In this document: positions 1 through 6,774 of the stretch, one piece after another | How positions within the stretch are numbered: the stretch's first letter is position 1 | Layout: each line of letters starts with the position of its first letter | Origin: Flavobacteriales bacterium | Lineage (GTDB): Bacteria > Bacteroidota > Bacteroidia > Flavobacteriales > Parvicellaceae | DNA length: 9,577 bases | Assembly: GCA_014239715.1 (NCBI GenBank) | Contig: JAAZYJ010000247.1 | Location: forward strand, 1 to 9,577 | Direction of reading: 5' to 3' | The notes under the pieces: model-generated | Seen by the model: the letters and a program-made list of their open reading frames with translations, nothing else | What the model was told of the DNA's origin: nothing | Database searches by the model: none | Made by a program: the position numbers and the translations under genes

Positions 1-1014
1 ACAAAAATAAATACCAGAAGGTTGTTGATTGGAAGATTGTCATCACCGAAGAAGGAAAACACCTGAAGAAAGCATTCAAATGGAAGGCCTCGGGCAGATT
101 TTCAAATGTGCAGATAGTAAATAAGCTCAATCAATTGGGAATGAATATCAATGAAAAGCGATTGCATGAGATTTTCAAGAATCCATTCTACTGTGGCATA
201 TTGGTTTGTAAAATGTTGCCGGGCGAAGTCATTGAAGGAAGACATCCAAAGATTGCGTCTCATGAGGATTTCTTGAAAATAAATTCAACTCAGTCAAGTC
301 ATCCAAAGAAACACATTCAGGGCAACAAGGAGCTACCTCTGAAACAGTTTGCATACTGCGATTCATGTAAAACGCCTCTTACCGGTTTTCTTGTGAAACA
401 GAAAGGCATTTATTATTACAAGTGCAGAACGAAGGGGTGTAGTTGCACCAAGTCAGCGAGTCAGCTTCATGTGAAGTTTGAGAATAGATTAAAAATGCTT
501 CAGGTCGAAGGAAAATACAACGACATTATAAAAGAAGTAATGATCTATACCTACGATTCAATGACCAAAGAAATACGTAACAAAACAGCATCAATCAAAA
601 AGCAGATCAGCCAGATCAAAGAGAAGCTGGATGCATTGGAGGAGCGATATGCAATTGGAGAAATAGACAAGGAGCTTTATGCAAAGTTTGCGGAAAAATT
701 CAAGAACCAGATTGATGTATTCCACGCAGAAATTCAAAATCCGGAGATTTCGAGTTCAAACCTCAGAAAAGCGATTGATAAAGCACTGCAGATGTCCTCA
801 AGACTGCATGAAATATGGGTGTCGGGCGATCTTGAGCAAAAACGGGAATTACAAAAACTGGTGTTTCCTTCCGGAATAGGTTACGACAAACAAAACGACA
901 GAGTTCAAACCGACCGGATAAATTCTATTTTCTCTTCTATCCCTTTATTGTCAAAGGATCTGGATAAAATAAAAAGCGGAGAACCGATCAATTATGACCA
1001 ATTCTCCGCTAGAG
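1..1014. mobile_element. End of an integrated element, bounded by tRNA-Arg
   Basis: I infer that the left end of the window belongs to an integrative element (phage, genomic island or conjugative element) extending leftwards. Three things support this: a serine recombinase gene, its lower GC content, and its position directly against the 3' side of a tRNA gene, beyond which typical core genes begin. The exact junction cannot be fixed, because only one end is visible and no direct repeat can be compared; 1014 is only the last base before the tRNA. A solitary recombinase left by an old element is an alternative. Confidence 0.5.
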
Positions 1015-1145
1015 TGAGCCCGGCAGGATTCAAACCTGCAACCGCTGGAGCCGAAATCCAGTGCGCTATTCAGTTGCGCCACGAGCCCAATCTGCAATTG
1101 GGTATCGGATTTATCTTCCAACGCCCAAATACGCAACAAAAGTAG
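3..1145 (+). CDS. Large serine recombinase, 3' part (5' end outside window)
   Basis: This is the C-terminal part of a serine site-specific recombinase, which cuts and rejoins DNA to integrate or excise an element. The frame is open from the first bases of the window, so the GTG at 108 is internal and not the start; the N-terminal resolvase domain with the catalytic serine is upstream. Visible parts are the end of the 'Recombinase' DNA-binding domain (about 60-290, with KWKASGRFSN and EIFKNPFYCGI), a zinc beta-ribbon (Cys codons at 357, 366, 423, 438 and 444), and a charged coiled coil (about 555-740). Family similarity fades near KLVFPSGIGYD and the following 30 residues. The last 43 codons (from 1014) are antisense translation of a tRNA gene and are unlikely to be functional protein. 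Sampled GC of about 32-35% is lower than in the genes to the right. The family call is firm; the true C-terminus is uncertain. Confidence 0.9.
   Translation, partial: KNKYQKVVDWKIVITEEGKHLKKAFKWKASGRFSNVQIVNKLNQLGMNINEKRLHEIFKNPFYCGILVCKMLPGEVIEGRHPKIASHEDFLKINSTQSSHPKKHIQGNKELPLKQFAYCDSCKTPLTGFLVKQKGIYYYKCRTKGCSCTKSASQLHVKFENRLKMLQVEGKYNDIIKEVMIYTYDSMTKEIRNKTASIKKQISQIKEKLDALEERYAIGEIDKELYAKFAEKFKNQIDVFHAEIQNPEISSSNLRKAIDKALQMSSRLHEIWVSGDLEQKRELQKLVFPSGIGYDKQNDRVQTDRINSIFSSIPLLSKDLDKIKSGEPINYDQFSARVSPAGFKPATAGAEIQCAIQLRHEPNLQLGIGFIFQRPNTQQK
964..1010 (-). terminator. Rho-independent terminator of the tRNA-Arg gene
   Basis: A perfect 9-bp inverted repeat (975-983 AGCGGAGAA and 1002-1010 TTCTCCGCT) encloses an 18-base loop. 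Read on the minus strand, the stem is followed at once by a T-rich tail (TTTTATTTTAT, 974-964). It begins 4 bases past the 3' end of the tRNA, which is where its terminator should be. On the plus strand no T-run follows, so it should not terminate the recombinase mRNA. It lies entirely inside the recombinase reading frame. Confidence 0.75.
1015..1088 (-). tRNA. tRNA-Arg, anticodon UCG
   Basis: Read on the minus strand, a full 74-base cloverleaf folds. The acceptor stem GGGCTCG/CGGGCTC has seven pairs, including G2-U71 and U5-G68 wobbles. The D stem is GCGC/GCGC with loop AACTGAATA. The anticodon stem is CTGGA/TCCAG with loop TTTCGGC, giving anticodon UCG at 1054-1052, which reads Arg CGN codons. 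The variable loop is CGGTT, the T stem GCAGG/CCTGC with loop TTTGAAT, and the discriminator is A. CCA is not encoded, as is usual in Bacteroidota. A15-U48 (Levitt pair) is kept, and the usual G19-C56 contact appears as A19-U56. The gene looks intact, so any integration next to it preserved function. It is convergent with the recombinase gene, whose frame crosses it antisense. Confidence 0.93.
1137..1144 (-). promoter_or_regulatory. Candidate -7 box of the tRNA-Arg promoter
   Basis: The minus strand reads TACTTTTG here, a full match to the Bacteroidota -7 consensus TAnnTTTG. It lies 48 bases upstream of the tRNA 5' end, leaving a leader of roughly 40 bases for RNase P to remove. I see no good TTTG/TTG -33 element at the usual 19-21-base distance, which lowers confidence. 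The box overlaps the recombinase stop codon (1143-1145). Confidence 0.45.
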
Positions 1146-1175
1146 TAGAAATTCTTACAATAAATTTTAATTTCT

Positions 1176-1183
1176 TTAGTTTG
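1176..1183 (+). promoter_or_regulatory. Candidate -7 box of porZ
   Basis: TTAGTTTG matches the Bacteroidota -7 consensus TAnnTTTG at five of six fixed positions. Only 9 bases separate it from the GTG start at 1193, so the transcript would have almost no leader. The -33 region is weak (TTC near 1152). The spacing and the mismatch make this tentative. Confidence 0.35.
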
Positions 1184-1192
1184 TAGACACCA

Positions 1193-3520
1193 GTGAAACA
1201 ACTAATTCTAATAGTGCTAACGGCCGCTTTCGCATCAGGCATTAAGGCCCAGCTACCGGAGATCGGCTTTTGGAGAGATCATTTTCCATACGACAAAGTG
1301 ATCGGTGTAGTACAAGACGGCGACCTAATTTATGCAGCAACGCCACATTCTGTTTTCACTTATAACATCTCCGACCAAAGTGTTGAAAAACTCGTTAAGG
1401 GCATAAGCTTGTCTGATGTTGGGATCAACAAAATGGAATACAATGAAGAAGAGAATACGGTTGTAATTGGATACACAAATGGAAATGTTGACCTAATTAA
1501 AGGGAACCTCACCACGAATATTCCAGCTATAAAAAACTCAAGTATTTCCGGAGATAAGAACATTTATGGAATCCATTGTGTCGATGAATGGGCGTATCTG
1601 GCCTTAGGGTTTGGGATTGTCAAATTGGACCTGAGCAAGCAAGAGGTGAAGGAAACGTACATAATTGGCGATGTGGGCAGTTATGCTAAGGTCAATGACG
1701 TGGTAACGGACGACGACAAAATATACGCAGCTATGGATAATGGCATCAAAGAAGCTGACCTTAGCAACGCATTTTTAGTTGACTATACTCAATGGACAAG
1801 CAGAACTGACCTTCCTCATTCCGGAATGAACGTTTCTCACATTGAATGGTTTGACGGAACACTCTTCATAGCAAATCAACATTCTGTGTTCAATGATGAC
1901 TCCCTGTACGCATTCAATGGCCTTCTTTGGGAAATTGACAGCAACGAATCGGGCAAAGACATTTTTAGTCTTCGCGGTCAAAATGGAAAATTAATTGTCA
2001 CACACCGGAGCACGGTCGCAATTCTTAACGGGATAAATGACCGGTTCGAAAACCTCTACAATTTTGGGGGCAACTTTTTCAATTCTTTTGATGCGTATTA
2101 CGATGGAACGACAACCTGGATCGGGTCTGAAAATAAGGGCGTAATAAGGGCGCGGAGCAATTGGGATACGCAATCAATTCACCCGATAGGACCATTTCTT
2201 TCAGAATGTTATTCCATGAGTTTTGCAGAGGGTGATCTGTGGGTTGCAGCTGGACAGCTCAATGGAAACCTGGGGAACAACTCCTTCAGCACACAAGGAA
2301 TATATCGATTTACAGAGGAATATTGGATCACTTATAACAAATACACCAACGGTTCTCCCGAATTTGACAGCACGGGTGGATATGATTATACCTATGTGCT
2401 GGCTGACCCGAACGACCCGGAACATGTTTTTGTTTCTTCAAGCTCAGAGCTTGGCCTAATGGAAATGTCTGGAGGCGTAGTCACCAACCTATACAACAAA
2501 AGCAATTCAAGTATTACTGAAAGAAGTGGAATGACGGATTACTACGATATTGGACAATGCCATTTTGATGACGAAGGAAATTTATGGGTAATAAACTCCA
2601 GATCGGATTCGCCTATATGCCTTAAGACACCCTCGGGTGTTTGGAATAGTTTTACGTGCTCTGAGCTGAACAACACAACAAGAATTACCAATTCTGTAAT
2701 GAATGACGCGGGTGTGTTTTGGGCCGCTGCTCCCAAAGCGGGGGTGTTCGTTTACAATACCAATCAGACCCCTGAAGATGAATCGGATGATCAGTGCCAG
2801 CTGCTTACAACAACCCTTGGGGGTGGTGGACTTCCAACGGCAAATGTCAACTGCGTTGCTCTTGACCTTGATGGCGAGATCTGGATCGGTACAGAGCTGG
2901 GCCCGGCAATAGTTTACAATCCCGACGCGGTATTCAATGGGGGAGATTTTGATGCGCAACAAGTTTTGATCGAACAGGATGGAAACGTGCAAATTTTACT
3001 TGAGACCGAGTCGATCACAACAATAGAGATCGATGGCGCAAATAGAAAATGGATGGGCACACTGTCTTCCGGTGTGTTCCTGATCAGTGAAGACGGAACA
3101 GAACAAATACACCACTTCACCGCAGAGAACAGCCCCTTAGTATCAAACGAGATAAAAGCTATAGAGATCAACGATGAAACCGGAGAAGTGTTTTTTGGCA
3201 CACTGAACGGGATCGTTTCATATAAGAGCACGGCCACAGAGGGCGGGGAGCAATTCTCAGATGTATATGCGTATCCAAACCCGGTAAGACCGGAGTTTGA
3301 CGGCACCATTGCGATCAAAGGACTCCTGAGAGACTCGGACGTTAAAATAACAGATGTCAGCGGCAACCTCGTTTACGAAACAACCTCATATGGTGGGCAA
3401 GCTACATGGAACGGAAAAACGTTCGATGGTCATAGAGTGAAAAGTGGAATTTACTTGGTTTTTGCCTCAAGCGAAGATGGATCCCAGGCAATAGTGACAA
3501 AAATTGCAGTGATTAACTGA
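1193..3520 (+). CDS. porZ: PorZ-like T9SS surface protein (double beta-propeller, CTD)
   Basis: The protein has 775 residues, close to Porphyromonas gingivalis PorZ (about 776). PorZ is known as a cell-surface T9SS protein that binds anionic LPS and works with the sortase PorU in attaching cargo to the surface. Residues 1-19 form a signal peptide, with likely cleavage at IKA|Q. The N-terminal region (FWRDHFPYDKV, IYAATPHSVFTY, ISLSDVGIN, IGYTNGNVDLI) opens the first propeller; repeated W/IG-type blades continue to about residue 675, consistent with two propellers. The C-terminal T9SS-type domain (about 688-775) has YPNPV (694-698), GNLVY and KSGIYLVF. The GTG start is chosen because an in-frame stop lies at 1184 and a later GTG (1214) would remove the signal peptide's basic residue. 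Adjacency to recO supports the call, since I recall this pairing in Bacteroidota. A propeller from a hybrid two-component sensor is excluded: there is no kinase or membrane region. Confidence 0.88.
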   Translation: MKQLILIVLTAAFASGIKAQLPEIGFWRDHFPYDKVIGVVQDGDLIYAATPHSVFTYNISDQSVEKLVKGISLSDVGINKMEYNEEENTVVIGYTNGNVDLIKGNLTTNIPAIKNSSISGDKNIYGIHCVDEWAYLALGFGIVKLDLSKQEVKETYIIGDVGSYAKVNDVVTDDDKIYAAMDNGIKEADLSNAFLVDYTQWTSRTDLPHSGMNVSHIEWFDGTLFIANQHSVFNDDSLYAFNGLLWEIDSNESGKDIFSLRGQNGKLIVTHRSTVAILNGINDRFENLYNFGGNFFNSFDAYYDGTTTWIGSENKGVIRARSNWDTQSIHPIGPFLSECYSMSFAEGDLWVAAGQLNGNLGNNSFSTQGIYRFTEEYWITYNKYTNGSPEFDSTGGYDYTYVLADPNDPEHVFVSSSSELGLMEMSGGVVTNLYNKSNSSITERSGMTDYYDIGQCHFDDEGNLWVINSRSDSPICLKTPSGVWNSFTCSELNNTTRITNSVMNDAGVFWAAAPKAGVFVYNTNQTPEDESDDQCQLLTTTLGGGGLPTANVNCVALDLDGEIWIGTELGPAIVYNPDAVFNGGDFDAQQVLIEQDGNVQILLETESITTIEIDGANRKWMGTLSSGVFLISEDGTEQIHHFTAENSPLVSNEIKAIEINDETGEVFFGTLNGIVSYKSTATEGGEQFSDVYAYPNPVRPEFDGTIAIKGLLRDSDVKITDVSGNLVYETTSYGGQATWNGKTFDGHRVKSGIYLVFASSEDGSQAIVTKIAVIN

Positions 3521-3539
3521 ATTAGTGTTCTGTACACCT

Positions 3540-3547
3540 TACTTTTG
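3540..3547 (+). promoter_or_regulatory. Candidate -7 box of the recO operon
   Basis: TACTTTTG is a full match to TAnnTTTG and lies 17 bases before the recO ATG, in a 44-base gap after porZ. It shares the 12-base string TACTTTTGTTGC with the tRNA promoter candidate on the other strand. No clear -33 element is seen, and readthrough from porZ remains possible because no terminator is visible in the gap. Confidence 0.5.
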
Positions 3548-3564
3548 TTGCATCAAACTGACTC

Positions 3565-4284
3565 ATGTTAGTAGCAGATCAAGGCATCGTATTGCATTAT
3601 TTTAATTATTCTGAGTCCAGCTTCATCCTGAAGGTGTTGACGAAAGAAAGAGGGCTTGTGTCACTACTTCAGAAAGGTGTAAGAAGAAGTAAATCAAAAG
3701 GAGCAAAAACGAAATTCCCCCCGCTTTCTTTGATTGCGGTTGAATACTATTTTTCTGAGAAAAGAGACCTGCACACAGCACGCTCCGTAGAATTATGGCG
3801 CCCATATAAAACATTGCACAGCCACATATATAAGTCCTCCACCCTCATGTTTATCAACGAGCTGATCTATAAAACTGTCCGACAGGAAGAAAAAAATGAT
3901 GAGCTCTATGCTTTTTTAGAGGACTTTTTACTCGTAATCGACAGCTGTGATTTTAACCCGAATGCCCACCTGTTATTCATGCTCAAATTGACGACCTTTC
4001 TTGGAATAGCTCCTGATATTGCAGGGTATACGAGCGGAGACTCTCTTGATTTATTGGAAGGAACTTTTAAAAGCGCCGGATCAACAAAAGGAGACGCTAG
4101 TGCCTCTGTATCAGAAGTGATTGTGTCAATAATGGGCACGAATTTTGATGATCTGAGCTCACTGGAGATACCACGGGAGCTGCGGAAAGAAACGCTGCAA
4201 ACTCTTGTAAAGTATTATGAATATCAGCTAGAGGGTATAAAAAGTATAAATTCACACTTCGTTTTGCAAGAACTTTTGGAATGA
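3565..4284 (+). CDS. recO: DNA repair protein RecO
   Basis: RecO is a cytoplasmic mediator of the RecFOR pathway: it anneals single strands and, with RecR, helps load RecA onto SSB-coated DNA. The 239 residues fit the family length. The N-terminal OB-fold region (about 1-80) carries the typical start DQGIVLHYFNYSESSFILKV, then TKERGLVSLLQKGVRR with its basic stretch RRSKSKGAKTK. The rest is the helical domain (INELIYKTVRQEEKNDELYAFLEDFL, then HLLFMLKLTTFLGIAPDI). There is one cysteine, so the zinc finger found in some RecO proteins is absent, as in many Bacteroidota. The ATG at 3565 gives the canonical N-terminus. Its stop overlaps the next gene's start as ATGA, pointing to cotranscription and translational coupling with the receptor gene. 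Confidence 0.93.
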   Translation: MLVADQGIVLHYFNYSESSFILKVLTKERGLVSLLQKGVRRSKSKGAKTKFPPLSLIAVEYYFSEKRDLHTARSVELWRPYKTLHSHIYKSSTLMFINELIYKTVRQEEKNDELYAFLEDFLLVIDSCDFNPNAHLLFMLKLTTFLGIAPDIAGYTSGDSLDLLEGTFKSAGSTKGDASASVSEVIVSIMGTNFDDLSSLEIPRELRKETLQTLVKYYEYQLEGIKSINSHFVLQELLE

Positions 4285-6716
4285 GACTGGCATGGATCGT
4301 ATTCGTATTATTTGTTGCAATTGAGCCCTTGGCGCAAGTTGTTCAGGTGATCGACCCCCTTGAATATAAGCCTATCCCGGATGTGGTCATATCCGACGCC
4401 AAGTATACCAAGGCTGTAAAAACAAACATGCTGGGGGAGGCGCTGATCGAAGCTTTTGGGGTCAAGGACTCGTTGATCTTTGAGCACGCACATTACAATA
4501 CCAAGAAAGTAGCATACAAAACGGTCAAAAAGGATGGATTCAAGGTGTTTTTGCTGGACAGGTCCTTTATGATAGAAGTAGAAGTGGATGATGGACTTAA
4601 AAGAGATCCTCCAAAGTCAAATACGAACTCACAGATCAAAGTGTTGTCTACTCAGGATATTCAGGGGATCAACGCACAAACAACAGCAGATATGCTTGAG
4701 GCAACGGGATCAGTGCTGGTTCAAAAAAGTCAGGCCGGTGGTGGTAGCCCGGTGATTCGTGGGTTTGAGGCAAATCGCATATTGCTGGTGGTTGACGGAG
4801 TGAGAATGAACAATGCGATCTACAGGTCAGGACATCTTCAGAATGCCATTACCATTGATAACAACGTGCTAAGCTCTACGGATATTTATTTTGGCCCGGG
4901 TTCTGTGATATATGGGAGTGATGCGTTGGGAGGGGTAGTTCATTTCCACACGAAAAACCCGAGATTCAAAAATGAAAAGTACCGTGGATTTGGTGCGGGT
5001 GGTATGGCGCGATACAATACGGCAAATCAGGAAACGACGGGACACTTCAATTTTGAGCTGGGGGGCAAGAAATGGGCATACCTGGCCTCAATTACAGGCA
5101 GCTCTTTCGGAAATGTCAGAATGGGGGAAAATCGGCCACACGGGTATTCGGAATTTGGGAAAATGCCCGTTTTTGCAAAAAGAATAGACGGAGTGGATTC
5201 CGCCATGGTCAATCCGGACCCGAACGTTCAGGTCGGAACCAACTATGAGCAATATGACCTGCTGCAAAAAATACGGTTTCAGGCAACGGAAGATTTTTGC
5301 CTTACGCTGAACACACAATACTCTACCTCATCCAATGTGGGAAGGTTTGATCGTCTCAACGATACGATCGGAGGTGTTCCTAAATATGCAGAATGGTATT
5401 ATGGACCACAAAATCGATTCTTGACGTCACTAAAGGGCGAGTTTTCGAATCAAAAGGGAATTTTTAATAAGGCAAGCATTATTCTGGCCTACCAGAATAT
5501 TGATGAAGACAGGGTAAGCAGGAAATTTAAAAATGATTGGAACAACAGCAGGTTTGAAGACGTCAACATCTTTAGCCTCAACATGGACTTTGCTAAAAAC
5601 ATCAGCGAAAGGGAATCTGTATCTTACGGCCTGGAGGTAACCTACAACGATGTCAAATCCACTGCGTTCTCAGAAAACATTGTCACGCTTGAAAGAACCA
5701 AAACATCCACCCGTTACCCTGATGGAGGCAGCATCATGTCAACCATGGCAGCCTATCTGGCCTATGACAGAAAACTGTCCAAATACGCGATATTGAACTC
5801 TGGCATCAGGTATTCCCGCTCGATTCTTAATTCGCTGTTTTTCGACACGTCGTTTATTAGCCTTCCTTTTAACTCTATAGAGTTTAATGGAGGGGCGCTA
5901 TCGGGTAGTGTTGGCGTAATGGTGGAACCAGACCCGACAAGCAAAGTCAATTTTATCTTGTCAACGGGGTTTAGGAGCCCGAATGTAGATGACTATGGAA
6001 AGGTTTTTGAAAAAAATGGAAATGTTGTAGTTCCGAACAACACGCTCCGTCCCGAGTACGCATATAATGGAGAGATAAGCTTCACAAAGTCATTCAGGAA
6101 GAAGATAAAGGAAGTTACCTCCACCGAACAAAAAGCCGAACTGATCAGAATTTCTGCAGGAGTATTCTACACTCACCTTACAAATGCAATAGTTAGGGTG
6201 GATTATTCATTGTATGGACAAGACTCTATTCTCTACGACGGAGAAATGGCCAGAGTGCAGACAAATAGCAATGCCACAAATGCGTTCATCGTCGGAGGAT
6301 CCGGGGAGCTCAGGCTTAGTATTACCCCTTCGTTCAGCCTGAAATCTTCCATTACGTATACGTTTGGTGAGGACCTCACGAACAGTTCGCCTCTAGGTCA
6401 TATACCCCCGCTGTTCGGACAAACATCGATGAACCTGGAACGACGGAAATGGCACATTTCATTGTATTCGGTTTACCACGGAGCAAAACAGGCGGTAGAT
6501 TACTCGCCAAGTGGAGAGGATAATTTGGCTGAAGCAACCGAAGACGGCGCACCAAACTGGTTTACCATAAACCTCAAAACAACCGTCCGTGTCGATGAGA
6601 GGGTCCATATCCAGGGAGCAATAACCAATATACTAGATCGGCACTACAAACAATTTTCATCAGGGATATCTGCACCGGGCAGAGGTTTTTCCATTACATT
6701 GAGACTACAATTATAG
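4281..6716 (+). CDS. TonB-dependent outer-membrane receptor, haemoglobin/transferrin-like type
   Basis: This 811-residue receptor should import a ligand across the outer membrane using TonB-ExbBD energy. A signal peptide (1-18, PLA|Q) is followed by a carboxypeptidase-regulatory-like domain (about 23-95), a plug (about 115-225, with SPVIRGFEANRILLVVDGVRMNN and YGSDALGGVV) and a beta-barrel to the end (GFSITLRLQL). MIEVEVDD (97-104) could hold a TonB box, but I cannot be sure. The plug and the barrel segment FRSPNVDDYGKVFEKNG...NNTLRPE (564-592) resemble the TonB haemoglobin/transferrin/lactoferrin family, whose usual signatures are FRAP and NPNL. No histidine lies between these motifs, where HemR-type haem receptors have one, so haem uptake is not established; siderophore, metal or another ligand is possible. 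The start overlaps the recO stop by 4 bases. No SusD partner follows, which argues against a SusCD glycan system. Confidence 0.88.
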   Translation: MRLAWIVFVLFVAIEPLAQVVQVIDPLEYKPIPDVVISDAKYTKAVKTNMLGEALIEAFGVKDSLIFEHAHYNTKKVAYKTVKKDGFKVFLLDRSFMIEVEVDDGLKRDPPKSNTNSQIKVLSTQDIQGINAQTTADMLEATGSVLVQKSQAGGGSPVIRGFEANRILLVVDGVRMNNAIYRSGHLQNAITIDNNVLSSTDIYFGPGSVIYGSDALGGVVHFHTKNPRFKNEKYRGFGAGGMARYNTANQETTGHFNFELGGKKWAYLASITGSSFGNVRMGENRPHGYSEFGKMPVFAKRIDGVDSAMVNPDPNVQVGTNYEQYDLLQKIRFQATEDFCLTLNTQYSTSSNVGRFDRLNDTIGGVPKYAEWYYGPQNRFLTSLKGEFSNQKGIFNKASIILAYQNIDEDRVSRKFKNDWNNSRFEDVNIFSLNMDFAKNISERESVSYGLEVTYNDVKSTAFSENIVTLERTKTSTRYPDGGSIMSTMAAYLAYDRKLSKYAILNSGIRYSRSILNSLFFDTSFISLPFNSIEFNGGALSGSVGVMVEPDPTSKVNFILSTGFRSPNVDDYGKVFEKNGNVVVPNNTLRPEYAYNGEISFTKSFRKKIKEVTSTEQKAELIRISAGVFYTHLTNAIVRVDYSLYGQDSILYDGEMARVQTNSNATNAFIVGGSGELRLSITPSFSLKSSITYTFGEDLTNSSPLGHIPPLFGQTSMNLERRKWHISLYSVYHGAKQAVDYSPSGEDNLAEATEDGAPNWFTINLKTTVRVDERVHIQGAITNILDRHYKQFSSGISAPGRGFSITLRLQL

Positions 6717-6774
6717 TCTTGGGTCAAGGTACTCCCTCTATTCTTACTATATTCAACCCAACCGACCAAATACA

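Noticed and set aside
108..110. GTG as start of the recombinase
   Set aside because: The frame is open upstream to base 3 and encodes recognisable recombinase-domain sequence (KKAFKWKASGRF), so the gene begins outside the window.
951..1139. Minus-strand open frame of 62 codons
   Set aside because: It is the sense translation of the tRNA-Arg gene and its terminator, with no protein-like features; the cloverleaf explains the sequence.
2582..3366. Overlapping minus-strand frames of 136 and 150 codons under porZ
   Set aside because: They lie opposite a clear propeller gene, have no recognisable domains and overlap each other; they are shadows.
6702..6719. Hairpin AGACTA/TAGTCT spanning the receptor stop codon, considered as a terminator
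   Set aside because: The stem is only 6 bp, AT-rich and not followed by a T-run on the plus strand, so it is too weak to call.
6719..6761. Inverted repeat TTGGGT/ACCCAA in the gap before the S9 peptidase, considered as an operator
   Set aside because: Six-base arms 31 bases apart are expected by chance; no known operator was recognised.
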